A stretch of 64,000 nt of DNA from Francisella adeliensis. Its GTDB lineage: Bacteria > Pseudomonadota > Gammaproteobacteria > Francisellales > Francisellaceae. The stretch covers positions 434,001-498,000 of the forward strand of contig NZ_CP021781.1 in the NCBI RefSeq assembly GCF_003290445.1, in the 5' to 3' direction. Made by a program: the position numbers and the translations under genes. A model generated the notes under the pieces. That model worked only from the letters and a program-made list of their open reading frames with translations. It was not told the origin of the DNA and did no database searches. Below are positions 1 to 8,116 of the stretch, one piece after another. Position 1 is the first letter of the stretch. Each line of letters starts with the position of its first letter.

Positions 1-861
1 TTTAGACCTGATAGTGTTACTAATCCTGAGCTACACCCAGTTCATAAGAACATAAAAAAACTAGCAAAGAAACTAAATACTAAGATAGATACTTATAGTG
101 ATTTTCTAAAAGTATTAGCCGAACGAAGAGAGTACTTTAAAGCAAATGGTGCAACAGCTTCAGATCATGGAGTAACTGTGCCAGAGACTTATGATCTTGA
201 TAAATCGGAATGTAAAGATTTGTTTAAGAAAATAATTTCAAATACAGCTACTGATACTGAGAGAAGAATTTTTAGTGGTCAAATGCTTACTGAAATGGCA
301 AAAATGGCAACAAATGATGGTCTTGTAATGCAAATTCATGCAGGTGTGTTTAGGAACCATAATCAGTCAATACAGCGTAAGTTTGGTAATGATAAAGGAT
401 GTGATATTCCTGTGAAATGTGACTATGTAAATGGTTTACATCCACTTCTTACAAAAATAGGTAATAATCGCAATTTCAAAGTGGTTTTATTTACAATGGA
501 TGAAACTGTGTATACCCGTGAGTTAGCACCACTTGCAGGGCATTATCCTAGTGTGTTTCTAGGTCCACCATGGTGGTTTAATGACTCTCCTGAAGGTATG
601 AAAAGATTTCGTCATGCTGTGACAGAGGTTGCTGGATTTTATAATTGCTCTGGGTTTATTGATGATACTAGGGCATTACTTTCTATACCAGTAAGGCATG
701 ATATAGCTCGTCGTGTAGATGCTACTTATTTAGCTGAGATGGTTTTAGCAGGTAGATTATCAAAAACAGATGCATTTGAAGTAGCTTATGATTTGACTTA
801 TACACAAAATATTAAAGTTTTTAATTTTGATAGATTGCTGGAGACAAAAAATGCAAACTAA
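1..861 (+). CDS. uxaC: Glucuronate isomerase (uronate isomerase), 5' end outside the window
   Basis: The open frame runs in from base 1, so the gene begins upstream of the window; a GTG at 178 is internal. UxaC isomerises D-glucuronate to D-fructuronate (or galacturonate to tagaturonate) in the cytoplasm. Visible family signatures are the MQIHAG strand, the segment around LGPPWWFNDSPEGM, and GFIDDTRALLSIPVRHD near the C-terminus. The stop overlaps the start of the transporter gene by 11 bases, and a myo-inositol oxygenase gene follows, so the product of inositol cleavage would be passed straight to this enzyme. Family assignment rests on conserved blocks; choice of natural substrate (glucuronate) is inferred from the neighbour. 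Confidence 0.93.
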   Translation, partial: FRPDSVTNPELHPVHKNIKKLAKKLNTKIDTYSDFLKVLAERREYFKANGATASDHGVTVPETYDLDKSECKDLFKKIISNTATDTERRIFSGQMLTEMAKMATNDGLVMQIHAGVFRNHNQSIQRKFGNDKGCDIPVKCDYVNGLHPLLTKIGNNRNFKVVLFTMDETVYTRELAPLAGHYPSVFLGPPWWFNDSPEGMKRFRHAVTEVAGFYNCSGFIDDTRALLSIPVRHDIARRVDATYLAEMVLAGRLSKTDAFEVAYDLTYTQNIKVFNFDRLLETKNAN

Positions 862-2251
862 AAAGTCTACTAAACTATATGTTTTGGTGATTGTAGCTGT
901 TGCTGCAATTGGAGGACTATTATTTGGTTTTGATACATCTATCATAGCTGGTGCAACACCGTTTATCCAAAAAGAGTTTACTGCACAAAACTGGCAGATT
1001 GAAATGGTTGTGAGTTTCTGTGTGTTGGGAGCGTTCTTTGGTGCTATTTTAAGCGGATTTTTTACAGATAGATTCGGTAGAAAGCGTGTAATGATAGCTA
1101 CAAGTCTGCTTTTTATTATTGGTACCTTAGTTGCAGCATTTGCACCAAATATAGAAATACTAGCATTTGGTAGGTTCTTACTTGGATCAGCAATTGGTGT
1201 AGCATCTTATGCTGTACCGTTATTTATAGCAGAAGTGGCTCCAGCGAGTAAAAGAGGTTCTTTAGTGTTGTGGAATGGTGCATTCCTTACTGGGGGGCAG
1301 GTTATAGCATTCGGGGTTAACTATTCACTTACAGCAAGTGGTGATTGGCGAATGATGATTGCTACAGGTCTTGTGCCTGCTGTAATGTTATTTGTAGGTA
1401 TGTGTTTTATGCCTTATTCACCTAAATGGTTATTTTCTAAAGGTAGGAAAGTAGAGGCTCGTGAGACATTAACAAAGATTCGTGAAACAGAGCAAGATGT
1501 ATCAGAAGAGTTAAATGCTATTCAAGATAACTTGGAGAAATCAACTAAAGCAAAATTTTCTGCTATTTTTAATAAAAAAGTACGACCTGTACTTTATATT
1601 GGTTTAGCTTTGGGTATATTTCAGCAGTTTTTTGGTATTAATACAGTTATGTACTATGGTCCTCATATTATGTCTAGTATTGGTTTTGAGGGTGATGAGA
1701 TGAACATGCTTATGACTTTATCTCTAGGACTTGTAAACTTTGTAGCAACTATTGTAACTATTATGTTTATAGATAAGCTTGGTAGAAGAAGATTCTTGTT
1801 AATTGGTTCAGCAATGGCTGCTATAAGCTTATTTTCTATGATTTATCTACTAAAAGATACTTCAAATGGTTCTACAGCAGTTTTAGCTTTGATTTGTCTG
1901 TTAGTTTATATTATTGGTTACTGCGTAAGTGTGGGTTCATTATTCTGGTTGATAATTTCAGAAATATTCCCATTAAATGTTCGTGGATCTGCTATGAGTT
2001 TTGTAGCATCTATTCAGTGGTTAGCAAATTTTGTAGTAGCAGCAACTTTCTTAAGTATATTGACAACCCTAGGTGTTTCATTCACATTTGGAATATATGC
2101 ATGTGTAGCCACACTAGCTTTTGTTATTACATACTTTTTTGTGCCAGAAACAAAGGGTGTACATCTTGAAACTATTGAGAATAACCTCAATAGAGGTGTA
2201 TCAACTAGGCATCTGGGTGTAGAAGATTATCAAATTGTGAAAAGTATTTAA
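851..2251 (+). CDS. Sugar porter family MFS transporter (probably inositol or hexuronate uptake)
   Basis: A 466-residue, 12-helix major facilitator of the sugar-porter family, acting as a proton-coupled symporter in the inner membrane. Family marks include GGLLFGFDTSIIAG in helix 1, DRFGRK in loop 2-3, the QQFFGIN motif in helix 7, DKLGRRR in loop 8-9 and PETKG after helix 12. The ATG at 851 is chosen because GGAG lies just upstream (840-843) and it overlaps the uxaC stop, as expected for coupled translation; an upstream ATG at 827 would lie deeper inside uxaC. Its place between uxaC and the inositol oxygenase suggests myo-inositol or glucuronate as substrate, but the sequence alone cannot decide. 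Confidence 0.9.
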   Translation: MQTKKSTKLYVLVIVAVAAIGGLLFGFDTSIIAGATPFIQKEFTAQNWQIEMVVSFCVLGAFFGAILSGFFTDRFGRKRVMIATSLLFIIGTLVAAFAPNIEILAFGRFLLGSAIGVASYAVPLFIAEVAPASKRGSLVLWNGAFLTGGQVIAFGVNYSLTASGDWRMMIATGLVPAVMLFVGMCFMPYSPKWLFSKGRKVEARETLTKIRETEQDVSEELNAIQDNLEKSTKAKFSAIFNKKVRPVLYIGLALGIFQQFFGINTVMYYGPHIMSSIGFEGDEMNMLMTLSLGLVNFVATIVTIMFIDKLGRRRFLLIGSAMAAISLFSMIYLLKDTSNGSTAVLALICLLVYIIGYCVSVGSLFWLIISEIFPLNVRGSAMSFVASIQWLANFVVAATFLSILTTLGVSFTFGIYACVATLAFVITYFFVPETKGVHLETIENNLNRGVSTRHLGVEDYQIVKSI

Positions 2252-2263
2252 AGGAGTAAAATT

Positions 2264-3241
2264 ATGTCTCAATCAGCAGAAAATTCATTTGGAGAATTTC
2301 GTAACTATACAGATAGTAAGTTTCAAGACAGAGTCGAAAGAACTTATAGAGAAATGCATATAAATCAGTCTTTAGAATATGTGAAAAGTATGAAAGAAAA
2401 GTACTTTAAGCTAGAGCTTGGTAATATGGATGTCTATGATGTTTTTAAGCTTTTAGAAGATGTACATGATGAGAGTGATCCTGATAATGACTTACCTCAG
2501 ATAGAGCATGCTTACCAAACTGCAGAAGCCTGCCAGAATAAATTCCTAAAAAGTGATACAGAGATTAGAGATAATGCGATGATTAGAACTTTATTTAGAG
2601 AACATGAATGGCAAAGTATTCCAACAGAGTGGCAGAAGTTTTATACAGAGAAAGAAACTCTGGCTAATCTATACTCGCATATAAAAGATTGGTCATGGTT
2701 GCCATTAGTGGGCTTTATTCATGATTTAGGTAAGATTATGACTTTGCCTCAATATGGTGAATTACCTCAATGGTCTACAGTAGGAGATACATACCCAGTT
2801 GCTTGCCCATTTGCAAAAGCAAATGTCTTTTATGATAGCGGTTTTTATAAAGAAGCTAGTGACTATATTACTTATAATAGTTCTACAGCTACTCACCACG
2901 GCTTATATAAAAAAAACTGTGGCTTTGATGATGTACAAATGAGTTTTGGGCATGATGAATATGTTTATAAAGTTTTTGAGCAAGGTAGTGATATTCCTTA
3001 TGAGGGATTGTATTTGCTTAGGTATCATTCTTTTTATCCATGGCACACACCGCAAAATGGTGGTTTAGCTTATCAAGAGTTAGCTGGTGAAAAGGATTGG
3101 TTATTATTGCCATTATTAAAGACTTTCCAGAAAGCAGATCTTTATTCAAAGCTTCCTGAACTTCCACCAAAAGAAGTTTTAGAGGCAAAGTATAAAGGCT
3201 TGTTAAATAAATGGGTGTCAAAGGAAAAAATTGATTGGTAA
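2264..3241 (+). CDS. Myo-inositol oxygenase (MIOX)
   Basis: This 325-residue protein matches the di-iron HD-domain oxygenase that cleaves myo-inositol with O2 to D-glucuronate. The expected iron ligands are all visible: H82 (EHAYQTAEA), H153-D154 (FIHDLGK), H230 (SFGHDEY), H255 (RYHSFYPWH) and D292 (KADLYSK). It is somewhat longer than the roughly 285-residue animal enzymes. AGGAG precedes the ATG at a good distance, and the gene follows the transporter by 12 bases. MIOX is chiefly a eukaryotic enzyme and sparse in bacteria. Here it forms a compact route: transporter, MIOX, then UxaC. The remaining steps (fructuronate reductase, mannonate dehydratase, KDG kinase/aldolase) would have to lie upstream or elsewhere. 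Confidence 0.92.
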   Translation: MSQSAENSFGEFRNYTDSKFQDRVERTYREMHINQSLEYVKSMKEKYFKLELGNMDVYDVFKLLEDVHDESDPDNDLPQIEHAYQTAEACQNKFLKSDTEIRDNAMIRTLFREHEWQSIPTEWQKFYTEKETLANLYSHIKDWSWLPLVGFIHDLGKIMTLPQYGELPQWSTVGDTYPVACPFAKANVFYDSGFYKEASDYITYNSSTATHHGLYKKNCGFDDVQMSFGHDEYVYKVFEQGSDIPYEGLYLLRYHSFYPWHTPQNGGLAYQELAGEKDWLLLPLLKTFQKADLYSKLPELPPKEVLEAKYKGLLNKWVSKEKIDW

Positions 3242-3274
3242 TTGTTGTCTTAGTTCTGATAGGAATCATTTTTA

Positions 3275-3661
3275 ATGGAAAATATGATTAAAAAAATAGT
3301 AGTAGTATTGATGATATTTTTAATGACTTTTATGACTACATCATGTTCAACTCAATCTGAAACTGCTAAAGGTGCAGAAATTGGAGCTGGCACAGGTGCA
3401 GGAGTGGGAGCTATTGGCGGAGCTGGTTTTGGAGCTATTACTGGAGGCATTATAGGAGGAGCCTTAGGGGTTGCATGTACTATTCTAACTTTAGGATTAG
3501 GAGTTGTACCATGTATGTCTATAGGTGTTGGTACTGGTGCTGTAGTCGGAGGCGGTACAGGTGCTATAGTCGGAGGCGGTACTGGTGCTGTAGTTGGAGG
3601 TGGTACTGGAGCAGCTATTGGGCATTATAATGAAAAACCTGAAAATGCAGCAGATCAATGA
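3275..3661 (+). CDS. Glycine-zipper lipoprotein
   Basis: A short lipoprotein with a hydrophobic leader and lipobox ending TTSC, followed by a Gly/Ala-rich region of repeated G-x-G-x-G spacing typical of glycine-zipper outer-membrane lipoproteins. The C-terminal third is built from eight-residue units (GTGAVVGG and variants) encoded by 24-bp tandem DNA repeats. The first ATG at 3275 has AGGA about ten bases upstream; a second ATG at 3284 is equally possible and gives a more typical signal peptide. Such proteins often sit in the outer membrane, but no specific function can be assigned. Confidence 0.75.
   Translation: MENMIKKIVVVLMIFLMTFMTTSCSTQSETAKGAEIGAGTGAGVGAIGGAGFGAITGGIIGGALGVACTILTLGLGVVPCMSIGVGTGAVVGGGTGAIVGGGTGAVVGGGTGAAIGHYNEKPENAADQ
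3530..3612 (+). repeat. 24-bp tandem repeat inside the glycine-zipper gene
   Basis: Three consecutive 24-bp units (3530-3553, 3554-3577, 3578-3601) differ at only a few positions, and a fourth partial unit follows. The period is a multiple of three, so gain or loss of a unit would lengthen or shorten the protein by eight residues without shifting frame. Confidence 0.85.
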
Positions 3662-3804
3662 TTCATTCTATAAATCATTCTCTTTTTTCAAAACTGTGTT
3701 TAGTACAGTCGTAGATATGATAGCAAAGTTCTAATTATAAAATTATCAAAGTTAGAGAAATTAGTTTACAATAGATTTTAGGTAGAAGAAATTTTTCTTT
3801 GATA

Positions 3805-4269
3805 ATGATAGATAAAAATGGTTATAGAGCTAATGTTGCAATAATCCTAATCAATAAACAAAACAGGGTTTTTTGGGCTAAGCGTCGCAATAGAACTTCT
3901 TGGCAGTTCCCTCAAGGAGGAGTATCAAAGGGTGAATCACCACTTCAATCAATGTATAGAGAATTACATGAGGAAATTGGTTTAAGGCCTCATGATGTTG
4001 AAGTTATTGGTTCTACCCGTAATTGGATTAAATACGATATTCCAGATAATTTAGTTAGAAACAAAGAACCTATATGTATAGGTCAGAAGCAAAAATGGTT
4101 TTTGTTACGCCTTAAAACAGTAGAAAGAAACATAGATTTAGAAGCTACTGATTCGCCAGAGTTTGATAATTGGCGCTGGGTTAACTATTGGTACCCTATA
4201 AATCATGTTGTGAATTTTAAACAAGAAGTTTATAGAGAAGCATTAACTTATTTTAAAGATTTTTTATAA
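3805..4269 (+). CDS. rppH: RNA pyrophosphohydrolase RppH (Nudix)
   Basis: A 154-residue Nudix hydrolase that removes pyrophosphate from the 5' triphosphate of mRNAs and so starts RNase E-dependent decay. It begins MIDKNGYRANV, the usual RppH opening; FPQGGVSKGE and RELHEEIG form the Nudix box, and the WRWVNYW segment near the end is also typical. The ATG at 3805 is preferred over an in-frame TTG at 3799 because the family starts MID(x)GYR. It is a stand-alone gene, converging with the phosphatase gene that follows. Confidence 0.92.
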   Translation: MIDKNGYRANVAIILINKQNRVFWAKRRNRTSWQFPQGGVSKGESPLQSMYRELHEEIGLRPHDVEVIGSTRNWIKYDIPDNLVRNKEPICIGQKQKWFLLRLKTVERNIDLEATDSPEFDNWRWVNYWYPINHVVNFKQEVYREALTYFKDFL

Positions 4270-4283
4270 GATTAGTATTGGTA

Positions 4284-4919
4284 TTAGTCAGTTAGTCTAT
4301 GCTCAACAAAAGCTTTTGACCAAAGATAACAAAATGTACCAATATATGCAGATATTAAAATATCTGAAGCGAAATGATCAAGTATTAGTATTCTACTAAC
4401 ACCTACTATAGCAGCAACAATTATTGCAATGACAGTAATCCGTTTATTTTTGAAAAAATTAGCAATTGCTAAAAGTCCAGCAAATGTAAAAGTAGTATGT
4501 CCTGATGGCATAGAGTTATAAACACTTTTAAAAGAGAAGAAATGAAAACCAAATTGTTGGTCGAAAAGCCAAAGTTCTGGTCGAGATCTTGCTAATAGTA
4601 CTTTTAATGTTCCTGCTACAAAGAATGTCACAATTAGAGATAAGGATAATATATATAGGTTTTTAGACTGTTGTTTTTTTATATATTTGTATATACATGC
4701 AATTGTAGCCAGTACTATGATAATAGCCCAGATTTTTGGTGAGAACAGGTTTGAAAAAAGAGAAGCAAAAGTATTTATACCTGTACCGAAGAGGTCGCTG
4801 CTGTATATAGTATCAGTGACTTTCTTGTCGAGAAAGTTATAGCACAAAGCTGTTAGTACTATAGTTAAAACAGCATAAAAAATAGTTCTTTTAGCAAGCT
4901 TGCAATCTATACAGTTCAT
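4284..4919 (-). CDS. PAP2-family membrane phosphatase
   Basis: A polytopic membrane protein with the three phosphatase motifs of the type 2 phosphatidic acid phosphatase superfamily: KVLLARSRP, PSGHT and SRILILDHFASD. Members dephosphorylate lipid phosphates such as undecaprenyl diphosphate, phosphatidylglycerol phosphate or lipid A at the periplasmic face. Francisella carries PAP2 enzymes that trim lipid A phosphates (LpxE, LpxF), but this sequence is not clearly either, so no symbol is given. The start at 4919 (MNCIDCK) puts helix 1 at once after a short basic segment; an ATG at 4967 would add 16 residues. It is divergent from ampD with a very short shared promoter region. Confidence 0.82.
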   Translation of the reverse strand: MNCIDCKLAKRTIFYAVLTIVLTALCYNFLDKKVTDTIYSSDLFGTGINTFASLFSNLFSPKIWAIIIVLATIACIYKYIKKQQSKNLYILSLSLIVTFFVAGTLKVLLARSRPELWLFDQQFGFHFFSFKSVYNSMPSGHTTFTFAGLLAIANFFKNKRITVIAIIVAAIVGVSRILILDHFASDILISAYIGTFCYLWSKAFVEHRLTD

Positions 4920-4986
4920 ATTATTATTCAAATATATTTTGTTAGCTGTTAAAGTATATCTTAGCATAAAGAAATTTGAAATATTA

Positions 4987-5511
4987 ATGTTTAAAGATGG
5001 TTGGTATCAAAAAGCAAAACATATTAAGAGCTGCAATCATAATTCAAGACCTACAGAATCTGGTATTGATTTGGTAGTTATTCACTGTATCAGTTTGCCA
5101 GAAGGAGATTATGAAAATGACAATGTTGAACAGTTCTTTCAAAATAGGTTAGATATTTCTATAGATGATAGTTTAGAAAGTCTGGAGAATGTAAGAGTTT
5201 CAGCCCATTTTTATATAAAGCGAAATGGTGAAGTGGTTCAGTTTGTATCTGTTGATGATAGAGCTTGGCATGCTGGTGTGAGTGAATATCATAGCAGACA
5301 GGGTTGTAATGATTTTTCAGTAGGAATTGAAATGCAAGGTACAGATAAGGATTTTTATCAGTCAGAACAATATCGAAGCTTAAATATACTTCTTTTAGAT
5401 ATGAAGAAAAACTATCCGTCTATAAAAAACATTACAGGACATGAAGATATTGCTCCTGGAAGAAAGACAGATCCAGGTGTTGGCTTTAATTGGGATAGAG
5501 TTAATTTTTAG
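4987..5511 (+). CDS. ampD: N-acetylmuramyl-L-alanine amidase AmpD (1,6-anhydro-muropeptide recycling)
   Basis: A 174-residue zinc amidase of the Amidase_2 fold. Zinc ligands are recognisable in DLVVIHC, in the helix around RAWHAG, and in GHEDIAPGRKTDPG near the C-terminus; the active-site lysine is in GRKTDPG. AmpD cuts the stem peptide from anhydro-MurNAc in the cytoplasm during cell-wall recycling. There is no signal peptide when translation starts at the ATG at 4987; an upstream in-frame start at 4900 would add a spurious extension overlapping the divergent gene. Length fits cytosolic AmpD. Confidence 0.92.
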   Translation: MFKDGWYQKAKHIKSCNHNSRPTESGIDLVVIHCISLPEGDYENDNVEQFFQNRLDISIDDSLESLENVRVSAHFYIKRNGEVVQFVSVDDRAWHAGVSEYHSRQGCNDFSVGIEMQGTDKDFYQSEQYRSLNILLLDMKKNYPSIKNITGHEDIAPGRKTDPGVGFNWDRVNF

Positions 5512-5598
5512 TCAGCTTTTACTTTTTGAAAAATATAGTTAACCATTGTTACTAAAATGGTATAATCATCTCAATTTTTTAAAAAAGGTTTATTGTAT

Positions 5599-6522
5599 AT
5601 GCAAGTGCAAAAAGCTCTCGAAATAAATAATCTTAATAAAGTCTACAAAGGTGGCTTTAAAGCCGTTAATGACATTAGTTTCACGGTAAATAAAGGCGAT
5701 TTTTTTGCTTTACTTGGTCCTAATGGTGCTGGAAAGTCTACTACTTTAGGGATGATATCTTCTCTTGTTAATAAAACTTCAGGTCAGATTAAGATTTTTG
5801 GTCATGATATTGATAATGATTTTAATCAGGCTAGAAGACATTTGGGTGTTATGGCTCAAGAGGTTAATCTTAATATATTTGACACACCTATGGATATATT
5901 AATAACCCAAGCAGGTTTTTTTGGAATACCTAAAAAAGAATCAAAACCTTATGCTGGAGAGTTGCTAAAAAAAGTTGATTTATACGATAAGAAAGATACA
6001 CAAGTAAGATTTTTATCTGGAGGAATGAAGAGAAGGTTAATGGTTATAAGAGCTCTTATACATAAGCCAAAACTTCTAATACTAGATGAACCTACTGCGG
6101 GTGTAGATGTTGAATTGAGAAATTCTCTTTGGGAAATGATCTCAGGATTTCATAAAGATGGTTTAACAGTTATATTAACTACTCACTACTTAGAAGAGGC
6201 AGAGTCTATGTGTAATCGTATAGCTCTTATCCACAAAGGTAAAGTACATGTAAATACCGATATGAAGTCTTTTTTGAAAACAGCAGATAAGCAGACATAT
6301 ATTTTTGATTTAAAGAATCGTTGCAATGAACAGATAACTCTTAAATTTGGTGTTGTAAAGATTATTGATGAAGTTACACTTGAAATAGAGGTTGATGGAG
6401 GAGCAGTTTTAAACGATATTTTTGCAGAATTAACCTCAAAATATAATTTAGAAGTTTTAGATGTGCGTACTAAAGCAGCTAAACTTGAAAAGCTGTTTAT
6501 AGATATAGCTAAAAATAAATAG
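5599..6522 (+). CDS. ABC transporter ATP-binding protein (ABC-2/YadG type)
   Basis: A 307-residue ATPase with Walker A GPNGAGKST, signature LSGGMKRR, Walker B LLILDEPTAGVD and the H-loop TTHYLEEAE. The C-terminal extension of about 80 residues is usual for ABC-2 exporters of the YadG/DrrA class. An AAGG at 5585-5588 points to the ATG at 5599 rather than a TTG at 5593. It lies 8 bases before its permease gene, and the two form a complete half-transporter pair. Substrate unknown. Confidence 0.93.
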   Translation: MQVQKALEINNLNKVYKGGFKAVNDISFTVNKGDFFALLGPNGAGKSTTLGMISSLVNKTSGQIKIFGHDIDNDFNQARRHLGVMAQEVNLNIFDTPMDILITQAGFFGIPKKESKPYAGELLKKVDLYDKKDTQVRFLSGGMKRRLMVIRALIHKPKLLILDEPTAGVDVELRNSLWEMISGFHKDGLTVILTTHYLEEAESMCNRIALIHKGKVHVNTDMKSFLKTADKQTYIFDLKNRCNEQITLKFGVVKIIDEVTLEIEVDGGAVLNDIFAELTSKYNLEVLDVRTKAAKLEKLFIDIAKNK

Positions 6523-6530
6523 GTGGAAAA

Positions 6531-7310
6531 ATGAGTCTTAAAGATAATTGGATAATGTATACCACGATTTTTAATCGAGAAAGTAAAAGAATATTTAGAA
6601 TATGGGCACAAACACTACTACCATCAGTTATAACTATAATACTGTATTTCTTAATATTTGGTAAAGTAGTTGGCTCAAGAATAGGTACGATGGAGGGGGG
6701 TATTACTTATATGCAGTATATCACTCCAGGTTTGATAATTATGGCGGTGATCCAAAACTCTTATGGTAATGTTGTAAGTTCATTTTTTGGTTTGAGGTTT
6801 AGTAAGGCTATTGAAGAGCTTTTAGTATCTCCAGTTAGTAACCATATAATTATTTTAGGGTATATCTCTGGAGGTATATTTAGAGGATTTATCGTTGGTG
6901 TTTTAGTTAGTATCGCAGCTTTCTTTTTAGGAGGTTTCTCTACTATACATGATTTACCATTAGTACTGTTTGGTTTTGTGTTTTGTGGAGCATTGTTTTC
7001 TTTAGGTGGCTTGATAAATGCGATATTCTCACAAAAATTTGATGATACAACAATATTCCCAACATTTATTTTGACTCCACTTATATATCTAGGTGGTGTA
7101 TTTTATGATATAAATAATCTAACAGGCTTCTGGCACTTTATATCATCTTGTAACCCACTTTTTTATATAGTTGATTTTGTTAGATTTGGCTTTATCGGTG
7201 TTTCAACCGTAAACCCTTATATAGCATTTGGTGCTATTATTGCATTTACACTAATGCTTTATTATCTTGCGTGGTATCTATTAAGCAGAGGCATTCGCTT
7301 AAAACCGTAA
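6531..7310 (+). CDS. ABC-2 type permease (YadH type)
   Basis: A 259-residue inner-membrane protein with six predicted helices and the ABC-2 membrane profile: the amphipathic start, PGLIIM in helix 2, and the conserved LGGVFYDINNLTGFW segment before helix 6. It pairs with the ATPase just upstream (8-base gap, AGGTGG ribosome site). The E. coli homologue YadGH has no firm substrate; lipid, polysaccharide or drug export are all possible. Confidence 0.92.
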   Translation: MSLKDNWIMYTTIFNRESKRIFRIWAQTLLPSVITIILYFLIFGKVVGSRIGTMEGGITYMQYITPGLIIMAVIQNSYGNVVSSFFGLRFSKAIEELLVSPVSNHIIILGYISGGIFRGFIVGVLVSIAAFFLGGFSTIHDLPLVLFGFVFCGALFSLGGLINAIFSQKFDDTTIFPTFILTPLIYLGGVFYDINNLTGFWHFISSCNPLFYIVDFVRFGFIGVSTVNPYIAFGAIIAFTLMLYYLAWYLLSRGIRLKP

Positions 7311-7354
7311 TATAAACATAAACTCTAATTTTTAAAAAAACTTAATTTATTTAT

Positions 7355-7972
7355 ATGCAAAACTCAGAAATTAATTCTAAAATGATAATGCTTGCAACTT
7401 TAGCTATGCTTTATGGAGTGCTATCAATTTGTGGGCAAGTTATGGCCTCTAAAACAGTTGTTATATTTGGCATAACTGCATCAGGAGGGGTGTTTTTTAT
7501 GGCATCGACATTCCCATTAAACTCAGTGATTACACAAAGATATGGCTATAAAATTATGCGTAGCTTGATTCTTGTGACACTAGTTGCACTTGTGATTGTA
7601 GCAGCTCTTTTAAGCTTGCTCTCTAATATACAGGTTAACAGCTCTCTTACAGAAGCCTACAGAAAAGTATTTGGCATTACAGAGCTTAGAATAGCATTAG
7701 CTTCTTTTATGTCGTATTTATTAAGTGAAAACACAACAAGCTTTTGTACAAGTCTTTTTAAAAAAACTAAGCTTAATCTAGCCGTTCAAATATTTTCTGC
7801 TGCGGTAATGGGAATACTTATAGATTCAATTATTTTTACGCATTTAGCTTTTGTGGGAATGTTTCCATACGGTATAGTTCTTGAGCTAGTATTATCTTTA
7901 ATAATTATCAAGACATTAGTAACTCTATTAGTTTCTATATTTTTTGGAATATTTATTAAGAAAGATATTTAG
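7355..7972 (+). CDS. VUT/YhhQ-family membrane transporter, putative queuosine-precursor uptake
   Basis: A 205-residue protein with about six membrane helices. The pattern of helix 1 with ASK, helix 2 containing FPLNSVITQRYG, a middle helix with RIALASFMSYLLSE, and a helix with GILIDSIIFTHLAF resembles the YhhQ (VUT, DUF165) family, which imports preQ0/preQ1 in some bacteria. The usual acidic residue in the FP(x)3(x)3D motif is Ser/Val here, so substrate may differ. It stands 44 bases after the ABC-2 permease on the same strand; linkage to it is unclear. Alternative: an unrelated small integral membrane protein. Confidence 0.6.
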   Translation: MQNSEINSKMIMLATLAMLYGVLSICGQVMASKTVVIFGITASGGVFFMASTFPLNSVITQRYGYKIMRSLILVTLVALVIVAALLSLLSNIQVNSSLTEAYRKVFGITELRIALASFMSYLLSENTTSFCTSLFKKTKLNLAVQIFSAAVMGILIDSIIFTHLAFVGMFPYGIVLELVLSLIIIKTLVTLLVSIFFGIFIKKDI

Positions 7973-8116
7973 CTAAAAGGCCTTAAGTAATCAAAAAATG
8001 ATTCATTCAAATTTATTTTTCACAAATGTTATAATAACAACTTTAGAGAATTAGTGTTTCTGTATAATATTTATTGCAGATAGTTTTGTAAACACCTTAT
8101 TTTAACTAGAGTTGAT

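Noticed and set aside
827-945. Longer start for the sugar porter at 827 and a minus-strand frame at 760-945
   Set aside because: The added residues lie inside uxaC and match nothing in the family; the minus-strand frame is a shadow of the two coding genes.
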